Made by a program: the position numbers and the translations under genes
Notes under the pieces: model-generated
The model's input: the letters and a program-made list of their open reading frames with translations, nothing else
What the model was told of the DNA's origin: nothing
Databases searched by the model: none
Source: Candidatus Avoscillospira avicola
GTDB lineage: Bacteria; Bacillota; Clostridia; Oscillospirales; Oscillospiraceae
Assembly (NCBI GenBank): GCA_018712245.1
Contig: DVHE01000017.1
Location: 1-42,657, forward strand
Direction: 5' to 3'
DNA: 42,657 nt
Shown here: positions 1 through 7,656 of the stretch, piece after piece
How the letters are laid out: the number at the start of each line of letters is the position of its first letter
Numbering within the stretch: the stretch's first letter is position 1

Positions 1-1176
1 AAGGAGGTGGAGGACCTCCCCACCCTCTGTCAGCTGCTGGTCAACGGCTTCGCGGTGCTGGTGTTCGAGGACTTCCCCAAAGCCGTGGCCTTTGAGGCCA
101 AGTCGGCGATTCGGCGCATCCCGGCGCCGCCCACGGTGGAACACACCGTCAAGGGCGCCAAGGACGCTTTCACCGAGACGGCCCGCACCAACACCACCCT
201 GACCCGCTGCCACCTGCGCAACCCCTTCCTCCGCATCACGGAGCTGACCGTGGGCACCAAGAGCCGCACCAACGTCTCGCTGGTGTGGCTGGAGGGAGTG
301 ACGCCCCGGCGCATCGTCACGCAGCTGGAGCGGCGGCTCCGGGGGCTGGACGTGGAGAGCTTCGTCACCCCGGCGGCGGTGGAGGAGGCCGTCACCGGCT
401 CGCGCTGCTCGCCCTTCCCGCTTTTGCGCTTCACGGAGCGGCCCGACAAATTCGCCCAGGCCCTGCTGGAGGGCCAGGCCGGCCTGCTGGTGGACGGCCT
501 GCCCCTGGGCTACCTGGCGCCGGTGGAGCTGGGGGGCTTTCTCACCTCGCCGGAGGACCAGGGGATGGACTTCGTCACCGCCTCGTGCATCCGCGTCATC
601 CGCTACGGCGCGCTGCTGGTGAGCCTGCTGCTGCCGGCGCTCTACGCCGCCATGGCCGCCTTCCACCAGGAGATGCTTCCCACCCAGCTGCTGCTCTCCA
701 TCATCGAGAGCAAGCAGCAGGTGCCCTTCCCCACCATGCTGGAGGTGATCGGCCTGCTGATCGCCTTCGAGATTCTCCAGGAGGCCGGCGTCCACCTGCC
801 GCAGTCGCTGGGCCAGGCGGTGTCCATCATCGGCGGCCTGGTGGTGGGCAGCGCTGCCGTGGAGGCCAAGCTGATCTCCCCGGCGGCGCTGATCGTGGTG
901 GCCGTGGCCGGGGTGTGCGGCTACGTGATCCCGGGGCGGGAGCTGGCCAACGCCGTGCGGGTGTGGCGGTTTCTCCTCACCCTCTGCGCCGCCCTGGCGG
1001 GGCTCTTCGGCGTCAGCGTGGGGCTCATCGCCCTGCTGCTCCACCTGGGCGGGCTGGAGACCTTCGGTCTGAGCTACCTCCGGCCCTTTGACCGCGCCGC
1101 CTCCGACGGCATGGTGCTGCGGCGGCGGCTCAAGACCCAGGCCGCCCGCCGGAAACAGGAACAGGAAAAGCAGTAA
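1..1176 (+). CDS. Spore germination receptor A subunit (GerA family), 5' end outside the window
   Basis: GerA-family membrane subunit of a germinant receptor in the inner membrane of the spore. The visible 391 codons lack roughly the first 100 residues of a normal 480-540 aa GerA protein, and the reading frame is open to the window edge, so the GTG at 7 is probably not the start. The N-terminal visible part is the soluble domain (LLVNGFAVLVFEDF, later RLRGLDVESF). The membrane domain follows, with the family-typical stretch HQEMLPTQLLLSI and several helices, and then a basic Lys/Gln-rich tail. It is followed after 14 bp by a reduced C-like subunit and then a B-like permease, the usual receptor composition. 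Family assignment is secure; the germinant cannot be told. Confidence 0.88.
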   Translation, partial: KEVEDLPTLCQLLVNGFAVLVFEDFPKAVAFEAKSAIRRIPAPPTVEHTVKGAKDAFTETARTNTTLTRCHLRNPFLRITELTVGTKSRTNVSLVWLEGVTPRRIVTQLERRLRGLDVESFVTPAAVEEAVTGSRCSPFPLLRFTERPDKFAQALLEGQAGLLVDGLPLGYLAPVELGGFLTSPEDQGMDFVTASCIRVIRYGALLVSLLLPALYAAMAAFHQEMLPTQLLLSIIESKQQVPFPTMLEVIGLLIAFEILQEAGVHLPQSLGQAVSIIGGLVVGSAAVEAKLISPAALIVVAVAGVCGYVIPGRELANAVRVWRFLLTLCAALAGLFGVSVGLIALLLHLGGLETFGLSYLRPFDRAASDGMVLRRRLKTQAARRKQEQEKQ

Positions 1177-1190
1177 AACAGGAGGTCTCT

Positions 1191-1691
1191 ATGAAGCGAA
1201 TCATCCTCTTTGTATGTTTGGCCGCGGCGCTACGGCTCTCGGGCCTTTTGCCCTTTGAAAGCCACGACGTGGCCGCGCTGGTGCCGGTGCAGGCCCTGAC
1301 CGTCTCCCAGGCCCAGGGCCGCGTGATCCTCGACGGCGGCGAGGCCCACGGCGTCGGCGCCACCTTCGCCCAGGCGCTGGAGGACCTCCAGAGAAGCGCA
1401 GACGGGGCGGTCTTCCTGGGCACTGCCCAGCAGGTCATTCTGACCGGCAATGCGGTGCGCCTCCTGCCGGACGTGGTCCGCACCCCGGCCCTACGGCCCG
1501 CCGCCGTGGTGGTCCGGGCCCAGGGCGACGCGCCGGACCCGGAGGAAGCGTCCCGCTTCCTCTCGGCCCACGACGCGGGGCTGACCATTCAGATGGTCCG
1601 CGCCGCCATTTTGCGCCAGGAGCCGGTGGCGCTGCCGGTGCTGGCGGAAACGGAAGGAGGGTTCCGGCTCTATGGGGCATCCCATCGGTGA
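1191..1691 (+). CDS. Short GerC-like protein of the germination operon
   Basis: A 166-aa protein with an N-terminal hydrophobic segment (MKRIILFVCLAAALRLSGLL) and SD aggaggtc 5 bp before the ATG. The segment after the signal (DVAALVPVQALTV, then ATFAQALEDLQRS, AVFLGTAQQVILTG, LLPDVVRTPALRP) resembles in order the N-terminal domain of GerC-type germination lipoproteins. Its place between the A and B genes fits that. It is less than half the usual ~370-aa GerC length, lacks the C-terminal domains, and no lipobox Cys is evident after the signal segment. Its 3' end overlaps the next gene by 20 bp, suggesting coupled translation. The GerC relation is inference from pattern and context; otherwise it is a secreted or anchored hypothetical. 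Confidence 0.6.
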   Translation: MKRIILFVCLAAALRLSGLLPFESHDVAALVPVQALTVSQAQGRVILDGGEAHGVGATFAQALEDLQRSADGAVFLGTAQQVILTGNAVRLLPDVVRTPALRPAAVVVRAQGDAPDPEEASRFLSAHDAGLTIQMVRAAILRQEPVALPVLAETEGGFRLYGASHR

Positions 1692-2664
1692 GCGGCAGCG
1701 CTGGGCCTGGCTGGCCGCCGCCGCCTCGGCGGTGACGGCCACGTGCCTGTGCGGCCTCTCCTGGCTCTCGGTGCTGCTGGGGGCGGCGGGGGCCTGCGGG
1801 CTGTGGCTGGCGCTGGACGCCGCCCTGCGCCCCTGCGGCATGGCCCCGATGCTGGCGGCGGCCTGGGGCGGTCTGGGGAAGCTGGCGGTGCTGCTGACCA
1901 TGGCCTGGACCGTGGCGGCCCTGGCCTGGGCGGCCAACCTGGCGGTGACGGCCTTTCCCATGGTGGAGGGCTATCCGGTGCTGGGCTGGACGCTGCTGGC
2001 CCTGGCCGCCTGGGGCAGCTACAAGGGCGCGGCGGCCTCGGCCCGGTGCGCCGGCGTGCTGGTGGTCTTTCTGGCTGCCCTCTACGGCCTGGTGGCCGTG
2101 TTCGCCGTGCCGGACGTGACCGTTTCCTATTTGCGGCCGTCGGTCTCCTGGCTGGACAGCTGCACCGCCCTGGGGCTCTTCCTGCTCCCGGCGGGGGTGT
2201 TCTACGTCCCGTGCCGCCGCCGGCAGGCCAGGCTCTGCTGGCCCTGGGCCTTGGTGCTGCCCCTGGCCGCGGCGGGCCTCTGCGCCATCACCGCCGGGGT
2301 GCTGTCGCCGGAGCTTTCGGCCATCGCGCCGACGCCGCTCTATCTCCTGGCCCAGTCGGTGAGCCTCTTCGGCGTGATGGAGCGAATCGAGCCGCTGCTC
2401 TCCGTGGCCATGACCATGGGCGTCTTCTGCCTGATGGCCTCCCTGGTCTGCGCCTTCCGGTCCCTGGGCGCCCAGCTGAAGCCCTGGAAGGGGCTGGGGC
2501 CACTGGCCTGCCTGCTGGCCGCCGCCGCCATGGGCCCGGCCCGGTACCTCCCCGGCTGGTGCCTGGCCGCCGGGGCGGGCCTCTTTTGGGTCGTCCTCCC
2601 CTTCCTCACGCTGCTGCGCTGCCGCCGCCTACACCCCCGGCGGCACAGTCCGCCCCCAGCATAA
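1672..2664 (+). CDS. Germination receptor B-like permease
   Basis: A 330-aa, very hydrophobic protein with about ten predicted membrane segments. Position and topology match the GerB subunit (amino acid/polyamine/organocation superfamily) of germinant receptors, which binds the germinant in known receptors. It is slightly shorter than the common ~365 aa. The ATG lies inside the end of the preceding gene (20-bp overlap). The last 36 bp overlap the end of a convergent small gene on the other strand. The C-terminus is Arg/Pro-rich (RRLHPRRHSPPPA), so the final residues look poorly constrained. Assignment is based on context plus hydrophobicity; sequence conservation to GerB is weak by eye. Confidence 0.7.
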   Translation: MGHPIGERQRWAWLAAAASAVTATCLCGLSWLSVLLGAAGACGLWLALDAALRPCGMAPMLAAAWGGLGKLAVLLTMAWTVAALAWAANLAVTAFPMVEGYPVLGWTLLALAAWGSYKGAAASARCAGVLVVFLAALYGLVAVFAVPDVTVSYLRPSVSWLDSCTALGLFLLPAGVFYVPCRRRQARLCWPWALVLPLAAAGLCAITAGVLSPELSAIAPTPLYLLAQSVSLFGVMERIEPLLSVAMTMGVFCLMASLVCAFRSLGAQLKPWKGLGPLACLLAAAAMGPARYLPGWCLAAGAGLFWVVLPFLTLLRCRRLHPRRHSPPPA

Positions 2665-2793
2665 GGAGCAGGCCTCCGGCGTGCCGTCGCAGCCGTCCCA
2701 GAGGGGCACCGGCAGGTAGCGGTGGGGGCAGCCCCGGACGCCCCCCGGCGCCCGGACGTCCCGGTAGGCCCGCAGCCGCTCCCGGAACGTCAT
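2629..2793 (-). CDS. Small Cys-rich phage-type protein
   Basis: A 54-aa product starting at ATG 2793, coupled to the upstream gene by an ATGA overlap (stop of that gene at 2792-2790). It carries C22, C35, C42 and C45 with the ending TPEACSLCWGR, which resembles small zinc-ribbon-like proteins of Clostridia prophages that end in a CxxCW motif. No function is known to me. It is third in a cassette that starts at the LexA-boxed promoter at 3705-3734, and it runs 36 bp into the convergent germination permease gene. A longer frame to 3264 exists but its upstream part is the shadow of the neighbouring gene. Confidence 0.6.
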   Translation of the reverse strand: MTFRERLRAYRDVRAPGGVRGCPHRYLPVPLWDGCDGTPEACSLCWGRTVPPGV

Positions 2794-3260
2794 CCCAGGG
2801 GCCACAGCGCCGCCGCGGCCCGGAGCGCCTCCCGGTGCAGGCGGTAGACCGTCGTCTCGGAGCAGGCGCGGCCGGTGGTCTTCTCCAGCGTCTCCGCCAC
2901 CTGGGGATAGCCCATCCCCTCCAGGTAGCGCCAGCGCAGCACCATGCGCCACTGGTCCTTCGGCAGCAGGTCGATCCACGCCTCCACCTGCCGCTGCAAG
3001 GCGATAAGCCGCCCCACCTGCCGGGTCAGCCGCGCCGTCTCGTCCTGCAGGAGGTCCCAAAGCTCCGTGACGCCGCGGCCCGCGCCGCCTCCGCCGCCAT
3101 GCCGCGCCCCGTAGCGCGGCGTGACGGCGGTACTCTTGTCCCGCAAGCGCTGGATGCGCCCCTCCAGCCGCACCGTCTCGCTCCTGGCCTCGGCCAGGGA
3201 GGCCAGCAGAGCCTGCACCCGCGCCACGGACATCCCGCCGCCGTTCTTCTGCTGCTCCAT
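2790..3260 (-). CDS. Phage-derived sigma-region-4-like regulator (DUF1492/ArpU-like)
   Basis: A 156-aa protein with an N-terminal coiled-coil-like region (SLAEARSETVRLEGRIQRL). A C-terminal helix-turn-helix follows, of the kind seen in sigma-factor region 4 and in phage late regulators (RMVLRWRYLEGMGYPQVAET ... CSETTVYRLHREAL). Such DUF1492/ArpU/RinA-like proteins normally sit in prophages and control late or packaging genes. Here no other phage structural or packaging gene is near. The ATG follows the stop of the upstream gene directly (TGAATG), and its stop overlaps the next start (ATGA), so the three genes form one translation-coupled unit. The regulatory role is inference from the fold. 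Confidence 0.75.
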   Translation of the reverse strand: MEQQKNGGGMSVARVQALLASLAEARSETVRLEGRIQRLRDKSTAVTPRYGARHGGGGGAGRGVTELWDLLQDETARLTRQVGRLIALQRQVEAWIDLLPKDQWRMVLRWRYLEGMGYPQVAETLEKTTGRACSETTVYRLHREALRAAAALWPLG

Positions 3261-3638
3261 TCACGCCTCCTCCTCCTCCAAAAATGCCTGCCAGGCCGCC
3301 TGGTCCGGCCGGTCAAACTCCACACGGCAGCGCTCCTGGAGCTGCCGCAGCCGCCGCCGACCGATGCCCAGCATCCGGCCCACCGCCTCCTCGCTGCCGC
3401 CCCGCTGCCGCAGCCGCTGAAAATAGGCCCGCTGCAAGTCCCGGGGCATGGCCTCGAACTGGCTCATGGTCATGGGCCGGCCCAGGCGGTAGACCCGGCA
3501 GGGCCCGTTGCGCTGCTCCAGCTGCCGCGGGTCCAGGGCGTCGCTGGGCAGCGTCACCCCGCGCCGCGCCCCCACCCGCCGCCAGGCGCTCCGGCCCAGC
3601 AGCTTCTTCTGCATACAGTCGTACTCAAATTCTGTCAT
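3261..3638 (-). CDS. Phage-associated conserved protein, first gene of the LexA-boxed cassette
   Basis: A 125-aa basic protein. The opening [12 protein letters not shown], the middle ([37 protein letters not shown]) and a C-terminal HTH-like segment ([20 protein letters not shown]), followed by WQAFL, match a protein type I know from Clostridia prophages upstream of late regulators. Its molecular function is unknown to me; the HTH-like segment suggests nucleic-acid binding. It is the first gene after the promoter at 3705-3734 and the LexA box at 3684-3697. There is no strong SD: tgggggatcgcg precedes the ATG. Confidence 0.72.
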   Translation of the reverse strand: MTEFEYDCMQKKLLGRSAWRRVGARRGVTLPSDALDPRQLEQRNGPCRVYRLGRPMTMSQFEAMPRDLQRAYFQRLRQRGGSEEAVGRMLGIGRRRLRQLQERCRVEFDRPDQAAWQAFLEEEEA

Positions 3639-3683
3639 CGCGATCCCCCATCTCTGTCAATGTCCCGCGGTTCCTTGTCGGTT

Positions 3684-3697
3684 CGAACATTTGTTCG
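3684..3697. promoter_or_regulatory. Perfect LexA (DinR) box
   Basis: CGAACATTTGTTCG fits the Firmicutes LexA consensus CGAAC-N4-GTTCG exactly. It lies 8 bp downstream of the -10 hexamer of the minus-strand promoter (3705-3710), covering the expected transcription start, an ideal position for repression. It is 46 bp before the first ATG of the phage-derived cassette and about 190 bp from the rpoD promoter, which points the other way. Confidence 0.85.
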
Positions 3698-3704
3698 TAT
3701 ATCT

Positions 3705-3734
3705 AGTATACAACAGCGGCAAACCTGGCGTCAA
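3705..3734 (-). promoter_or_regulatory. Sigma-A promoter of the LexA-boxed cassette
   Basis: Reading the minus strand: TTGACG (3734-3729), an 18-bp spacer, TATACT (3710-3705). Both hexamers are near consensus, so the promoter should be strong when LexA is removed. Confidence 0.75.
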
Positions 3735-3886
3735 TTCCCAAAAATTCCAAGTCCCTTTCACGGGACAGGCGGCCCGGTATACTTCCGGCGAAAATCGGCA
3801 ATACTCTCAGGGAATCCCAGGAGAAAAAGCGACATTCGCAGCATCGCAAAATTTGGCAAGATTCTCGAAAATATCAAAAAAAGATA

Positions 3887-3915
3887 TTGTCAGATCGGGA
3901 CAAAAGATATATAAT
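3887..3915 (+). promoter_or_regulatory. Sigma-A promoter of rpoD
   Basis: TTGTCA (3887-3892), 17-bp spacer, TATAAT (3910-3915). The start would give a ~65-nt leader to the rpoD ATG at 3988. The 3639-3886 stretch between this and the divergent cassette holds the LexA box and its promoter; nothing else was recognised there. Confidence 0.75.
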
Positions 3916-3987
3916 GGGTTGGTTACGGAAAAAAGAGTCTTTTTTGCAGAAATTTGTGTAAACGTTGGGAATGAGGATGTGCAGGCA

Positions 3988-5118
3988 ATGGCAAACTCGA
4001 AAAACACCACGCATACGGACGACGTCAAGGCCCCGGTGGCCGCGCTGATCGCCAAGGCCCGGAAGGAAGGCGCCATACAGGCCTCTGAGCTGAGCGCGGA
4101 GCTGGAAAAGCTGGATCTGTCCGTGGAAAAAATCGAACAGATTTACGATACTTTTGAAGCCATGGGCATTCAGATTCTGGGCACGGAGCTGGATCTGGAC
4201 CTGGAGCCGGCCCTGGATTCCGACCTGGATCTGGATATGGACGACGAAAACGAGCCCCTGGTGGACCCGGTGGAGCTGGCCGCGGAGTACAATCTGGACG
4301 ACCCGGTGCGGATGTACCTCAAGGAAATCGGCCAGGTGAAGCTCCTCAGCGCCGAGGAGGAGATCGAGCTGGCGCGGAAGGTGTCCGAGGGCGACAAGAA
4401 GGCCAAGGACAAGCTGACCGAGGCCAACCTCCGGCTGGTGGTGTCCATCGCGAAGAAGTACTCCGGGCGCGGACTCCACATTCTCGACCTCATTCAGGAG
4501 GGCAACACGGGCCTCATCCGGGCCGTGGACAAGTTTGACTATACCAAGGGGAACAAATTCTCTACATATGCCACCTGGTGGATCCGCCAGGCCATCACCC
4601 GGGCCATCGCCGACCAGGCCCGCACCATCCGGGTGCCGGTGCATATGGTGGAGGTCATCAACAAGGCCACCCGCTGCAACCGCAAGCTGGTGCAGGAGCT
4701 GGGCCGCGAGCCCACCCTGGAGGAGATCGCCGCCGAGCTGAAGCTCCCCATCGAGAAGATCATCGAGGCCAACCGCACCGCCGCCGACACGCTGTCCCTG
4801 GACACCCCGGTGGGCGACGAAGAGGACACCACCATCGGCTCCTTCGTGGAGGACGACAACACCCTCGGCCCCGCCGACGCCACCTCCAACACCCTGCTGG
4901 CCGAGGCCCTGAGCGAGATTCTGGGCACCCTCACCGACCGGGAGGCCGACGTGCTGCGGATGCGCTTCGGGATGTACGACGGTCGCACCCACACCCTGGA
5001 GGAAGTGGGCCAGATCTTCGGCGTCACCCGCGAGCGGATCCGCCAGATCGAGAACAAGGCCATCCGCAAGCTGCGCCACCCCTCCCGCGCCAAGAAGATC
5101 AAGGATTTCTACTGCTGA
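3988..5118 (+). CDS. rpoD: RNA polymerase primary sigma factor RpoD/SigA
   Basis: A 376-aa housekeeping sigma factor. Order of domains: a short N-terminal region 1.1-like part with an acidic stretch ([15 protein letters not shown]); region 1.2 ([14 protein letters not shown]); region 2 with the core-binding and -10 recognition helices ([36 protein letters not shown]); region 3; and region 4.2 ([20 protein letters not shown]). Length equals that of Firmicutes SigA. The ATG at 3988 has GAGG 11 bp upstream. The frame is open far upstream to 3508, but those codons lie in promoter DNA. dnaG, its common partner, is not next to it. Confidence 0.97.
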   Translation: MANSKNTTHTDDVKAPVAALIAKARKEGAIQASELSAELEKLDLSVEKIEQIYDTFEAMGIQILGTELDLDLEPALDSDLDLDMDDENEPLVDPVELAAEYNLDDPVRMYLKEIGQVKLLSAEEEIELARKVSEGDKKAKDKLTEANLRLVVSIAKKYSGRGLHILDLIQEGNTGLIRAVDKFDYTKGNKFSTYATWWIRQAITRAIADQARTIRVPVHMVEVINKATRCNRKLVQELGREPTLEEIAAELKLPIEKIIEANRTAADTLSLDTPVGDEEDTTIGSFVEDDNTLGPADATSNTLLAEALSEILGTLTDREADVLRMRFGMYDGRTHTLEEVGQIFGVTRERIRQIENKAIRKLRHPSRAKKIKDFYC

Positions 5119-5128
5119 GAGATATAAA

Positions 5129-5166
5129 AGAAGCCCGTCTCTGTTTGGACAGAGGCGGGCTTCTTA
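5129..5166 (+). terminator. Intrinsic terminator of rpoD
   Basis: A 16-bp stem (AGAAGCCCGTCTCTGT with its complement, one G-U pair) and a TTGG loop follow the rpoD stop by 10 bp. The T-tract after the stem is short. Confidence 0.75.
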
Positions 5167-5208
5167 TGTCATTGGTCGCCGTCGGGCAGCGCTTCACCGC
5201 CCAATGCG

Positions 5209-5587
5209 CCGGGACGCGATTCTACCGTAGGGGCCGATGCCTACATCGGCCCGAACCCGCCGCAGGCGGGTCCATTCGACGAAAGCGCCCAGGCCGCGAG
5301 GGCTTGTTTGCCTCCGGCGGGGGACTTTTCACCGCGGAAAAGTTCCCAAAACGCGCCGGGGGCTGCGGCCCCCGGTCCCCCATTAGGCCCCGCGGCGTGC
5401 ATCCCAAGGAGCGGCATTTCTTGGGCCGCCAAGCTCCACCGGGCCGTCCCGTCCCATACTGCCCACCCCTTCCCGGCTTCGCGCGGGCCAGTAGAATCGG
5501 ACAGCCGTTACGGCTACAGAACTTTCCTCTAAGGCCGCACCCACTGCCCCGGAATGTAGGATGGATGCTGCACACGGCACCTTTGCG
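5209..5587. repeat. Modular ~380-bp extragenic repeat, copy A
   Basis: First of three related copies. Modules in order: a GTAGGGGCCGATG hairpin, CCGCCGCAGGCGGG, a conserved block with GACTTTTCACCGCGGAAAAG, a CCGGGGGCTGCGGCCCCCGG hairpin, a variable patch, CGCGCGGGCCAGTA, a CCGTTACGG palindrome, and a CACACGG end. Copy B starts 458 bp later and is nearly identical over the first ~200 bp. Frames of 60-130 codons inside it exist on both strands but recur only as part of the repeat, so I do not call genes. Confidence 0.8.
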
Positions 5588-5605
5588 CAATCTCTTCCTC
5601 TTCGC

Positions 5606-5637
5606 CGTAGGGGCGCGCATCGCGCGTCAGGACACAT
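5606..5637. repeat. REP-like palindrome CGTAGGGGCGCGC
   Basis: CGTAGGGGCGCGCATCGCGC type palindrome between repeat copies A and B. The same GTAGGGGC head precedes other hairpins at 5227, 5684, 6137, 6203, 10921 and 41229, and on the minus strand at 10464-10485 and 11001-11027. Confidence 0.6.
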
Positions 5638-5666
5638 ACGATATGAGAGCGCCGCCGTCGAACGTA

Positions 5667-6043
5667 CCGGGACGCGATTCTACCGTAGGGGCCGATGCCT
5701 GCATCGGCCCGAACCCGCCGCAGGCGGGTCCATTCGACGAAAGCGCCCAGGCCGCGAGGGCTCGTTTGCCTCCGGCGGGGGACTTTTCACCGCGGAAAAG
5801 TCCCCAAAACGCGCCGGGGGCTGCGGCCCCCGGTCCCCCATTTAGGCCCCGCGGCGTGCATCCCAAAGAGCGGCATCACCCAGGCCGCTGCGCTCCACCG
5901 GGCCGTCCCGTCCCATACTGCCCACCCCTTCCCGGCTTCGCGCGGGCCAGTAAAATCGCAGAGCCGTTACGGCTACGCGGTGATTCTCTAAGGCCGCACC
6001 GGCTGCCCCGGAACGGGGGCGGACTACAGCACACGGCAGCTTT
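5667..6043. repeat. Modular ~380-bp extragenic repeat, copy B
   Basis: Same module order as copy A. The first ~200 bp differ at only a few positions (for example CCTGCATCGG against CCTACATCGG). After CATCCCAA the copies diverge in patches around conserved blocks (CTCCACCGGGCCGTCCCGTC, CGCGCGGGCCAGTA, GCCGTTACGGCTAC). The mosaic pattern suggests block-wise conservation rather than a recent simple duplication. Confidence 0.8.
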
Positions 6044-6057
6044 TGAAGCGTCACAAC

Positions 6058-6235
6058 CCCTCAGTCACGGCTTCGCCGTGACAGCTCCCCTTGCACAGGG
6101 GAGCCTTTGGCCTGTGCGGTCCGGCAGCTTGTGCGCCGTAGGGGCGGCTAGCAGCCGCCCGCTGGCCGGCGAATCCCCCGCGGCTGCGGCATACGCACCA
6201 ACCGTAGGGGCGCGCGATGCGCGTTATCTACGGCG
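6058..6235. repeat. Cluster of extragenic palindromes
   Basis: Contains CAGTCACGGCTTCGCCGTGA followed by a CTCCCCTTG...CAGGGGAG hairpin (6061-6106), and REP-like units CGTAGGGGCGGCTAGCAGCC (6137-6161) and CGTAGGGGCGCGCGATGCGC (6203-6225). The first unit has a relative at 11070-11109. No gene was recognised between 5119 and 6255. Confidence 0.6.
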
Positions 6236-6255
6236 CGGTGGGTTCGCCGCGGGCG

Positions 6256-6891
6256 CTAGGCCTGCGCTTGCAGCCTGTCCAGCACATGGGAGAGGGCAAA
6301 CATCAGCGTTTCATAGTGCATATACGCCAGCGTGTTCCGATCCACGAAAAACTGCAAGCTGGCCGGGAAGTCCTCATCCGCTTCCCAAAATACCAGCTGC
6401 AGCGGAAGAAACGGCAGCAGGTCCAGCTGATAGGCAGCATCTCCCTGGTCCAGCTTTTTACCCTGGAGCGCTTGGCATCTCCGCGCCAGGGCATCGGCTT
6501 TCCCGCTGAACATGCGCCCCGCGCCCTGGAAGAAATCTCCGCTCTTTTCCAGGGTCCCGCCCTGCACCCGCGCAAGGCTCCGCACATTGACCCATGTATG
6601 CGCCAGGTGGCAATCGGGTTCGGAGCAGCACAGCACGTCGTAAAGCGTCATGGCCACGTTGTAATCCGCTTCTGTGGACGTGCGAAACCCGTCGTCCGAC
6701 CAGCTGACCTGCCCGCTGCGGCGGTCGATGCGGTAGGCGCGGCCTAAAAGCGGCAGGTAAAGATATGCCGCATCGTGCTGCAGGTGAAATTTCTCGATCA
6801 TGGCGCCGGTATCATAGCTCGAAAACGTTTGGGCCATGGCCTGCTTCATCGTCTCATAGTTGGAGCTTTTCGGTGTCAATTCCCTTCGCAC
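6256..6891 (-). CDS. DUF3786 domain protein
   Basis: A 211-aa soluble protein. It shows the family pattern I associate with DUF3786: YLPLLGRAYRIDRRSGQVSW, EADYNVAMTLYDVLCC, GDFFQGAGRMFSGKADALA, LPFLPLQLVFWEADEDFPAS. The function of the family is not established. The first possible start is GTG 6891 (GTGCGAAGGGAATTG), with GGAAAGG directly before it; a TTG at 6879 or an ATG at 6849 are alternatives. It stands alone, between a repeat cluster and the hairpin at 6958-6994. Confidence is high that it is a gene, moderate on the family. Confidence 0.8.
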   Translation of the reverse strand: MRRELTPKSSNYETMKQAMAQTFSSYDTGAMIEKFHLQHDAAYLYLPLLGRAYRIDRRSGQVSWSDDGFRTSTEADYNVAMTLYDVLCCSEPDCHLAHTWVNVRSLARVQGGTLEKSGDFFQGAGRMFSGKADALARRCQALQGKKLDQGDAAYQLDLLPFLPLQLVFWEADEDFPASLQFFVDRNTLAYMHYETLMFALSHVLDRLQAQA

Positions 6892-6957
6892 CCTTTCCTT
6901 TCTCTACGCGATTCCTTTGCCGGTTGCCCCCGGGCGAAGCGGCAGCTGCTGAAACGC

Positions 6958-6994
6958 CCAAGCGTCCCCGGCTTTATAAACCGGGGACGCTTGG
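6958..6994. terminator. Strong hairpin after the ECF gene
   Basis: A perfect 14-bp stem (CCAAGCGTCCCCGG / CCGGGGACGCTTGG) with a 9-nt loop, 14 bp past the stop of the ECF S-component gene. There is no T-tract on either side, so it may act as an RNA 3'-end stabiliser or a Rho-type boundary rather than a classical terminator. Confidence 0.55.
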
Positions 6995-7007
6995 ACGCGG
7001 GCTTCCA

Positions 7008-7571
7008 TTATTGCAGCCGCAGGTGCTGCTTCACCAGGGCCTTCTGGATGGCCACCGCCAGCAGCGGCGCGGCCACCACGGCCACCACGGCGTTGAAGAC
7101 CGTGGCCGGCAGCTTGCCCGCCACCGTCACCAGGGCAGCGGCGGGGGCCAGGCCGCCCAGCAGCAGGCCGTTGTAGAAATAGCTCTTCAGGAGATAGAGA
7201 ACGGCGTACACCACAGCGCCGGCGGCGGTGGCCGCGACGGCCCGGCGGTAGCTGCACTGACCCAGGACCCGCCAGGCCACCAGACCGGCGGCCAGGCCGT
7301 AGGCGCCCTTGAAGAGGAAGGTGATCCAGGCCTCAGAGACGTAGAGGGGATTGGTCAGGTCATAGAGGGCCGAGCCAATTCCGGCGGCGGCACCCCCCAG
7401 CCACGGCCCCAGCAGAATGCCGGAGAGGGCGCAGAGGATGTTCCCCAGGTGGATGGAGGTGGTGCCGGTGATCTCCACCGGTACGGTGATGCGAATGGCC
7501 GAGCCGGCCACCACCAGCGCGGCCAGCAGGCCCGTCAGGACGATGCGCTTGGTGGACAGATGGGTGTTCAT
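7008..7571 (-). CDS. ECF transporter S component, probably for a vitamin B6 compound
   Basis: A 187-aa membrane protein with about six helices and S-component features (early Arg/Lys then LTGLLAALVVAGSAI, HLGNILCALSGILLGPWLGG, YDLTNPLYVSEAWITFLFKG). S components bind the vitamin and share an EcfAAT module encoded elsewhere. It lies 85 bp downstream of a pyridoxamine kinase gene on the same strand, so pyridoxine/pyridoxal uptake is the natural guess; thiamine-precursor or other vitamin specificity is possible. Start ATG 7571 with an upstream ggggagga SD. An unusual hairpin (7613-7652) lies between the two genes. Confidence 0.78.
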   Translation of the reverse strand: MNTHLSTKRIVLTGLLAALVVAGSAIRITVPVEITGTTSIHLGNILCALSGILLGPWLGGAAAGIGSALYDLTNPLYVSEAWITFLFKGAYGLAAGLVAWRVLGQCSYRRAVAATAAGAVVYAVLYLLKSYFYNGLLLGGLAPAAALVTVAGKLPATVFNAVVAVVAAPLLAVAIQKALVKQHLRLQ

Positions 7572-7612
7572 GGATTCTTCCTCCCCTATTTTTCAAACGT
7601 GCTTTTCATAGT

Positions 7613-7652
7613 AGCGGAAAACTGGCCTTTCGTAAATGGCCAGTTTTCCGCT
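7613..7652. promoter_or_regulatory. Intercistronic hairpin between kinase and ECF genes
   Basis: A perfect 15-bp stem (AGCGGAAAACTGGCC / GGCCAGTTTTCCGCT) around a 10-nt loop. It is not followed by a T-tract on the minus strand, so a processing or stability element, or a partial attenuator, is more likely than a full stop. Confidence 0.55.
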
Positions 7653-7656
7653 AATT

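Noticed and set aside
2629-3638. Intact prophage or integrative element
   Set aside because: Only three phage-type genes; no integrase, terminase, portal or attachment repeats seen.
3874-5079. 401-codon minus-strand frame opposite rpoD
   Set aside because: Pure shadow of rpoD (low-complexity Leu/Gly/Gln sequence).
5222-5866. Recurring frames such as one starting MGCTPRGLNGGPG on the minus strand (also near 10443-10640)
   Set aside because: They follow the copies of the non-coding repeat, change length between copies, have no SD, and read through hairpins.
5165-6250. CRISPR array
   Set aside because: Repeats are long, modular and unequal, without regular short spacers.
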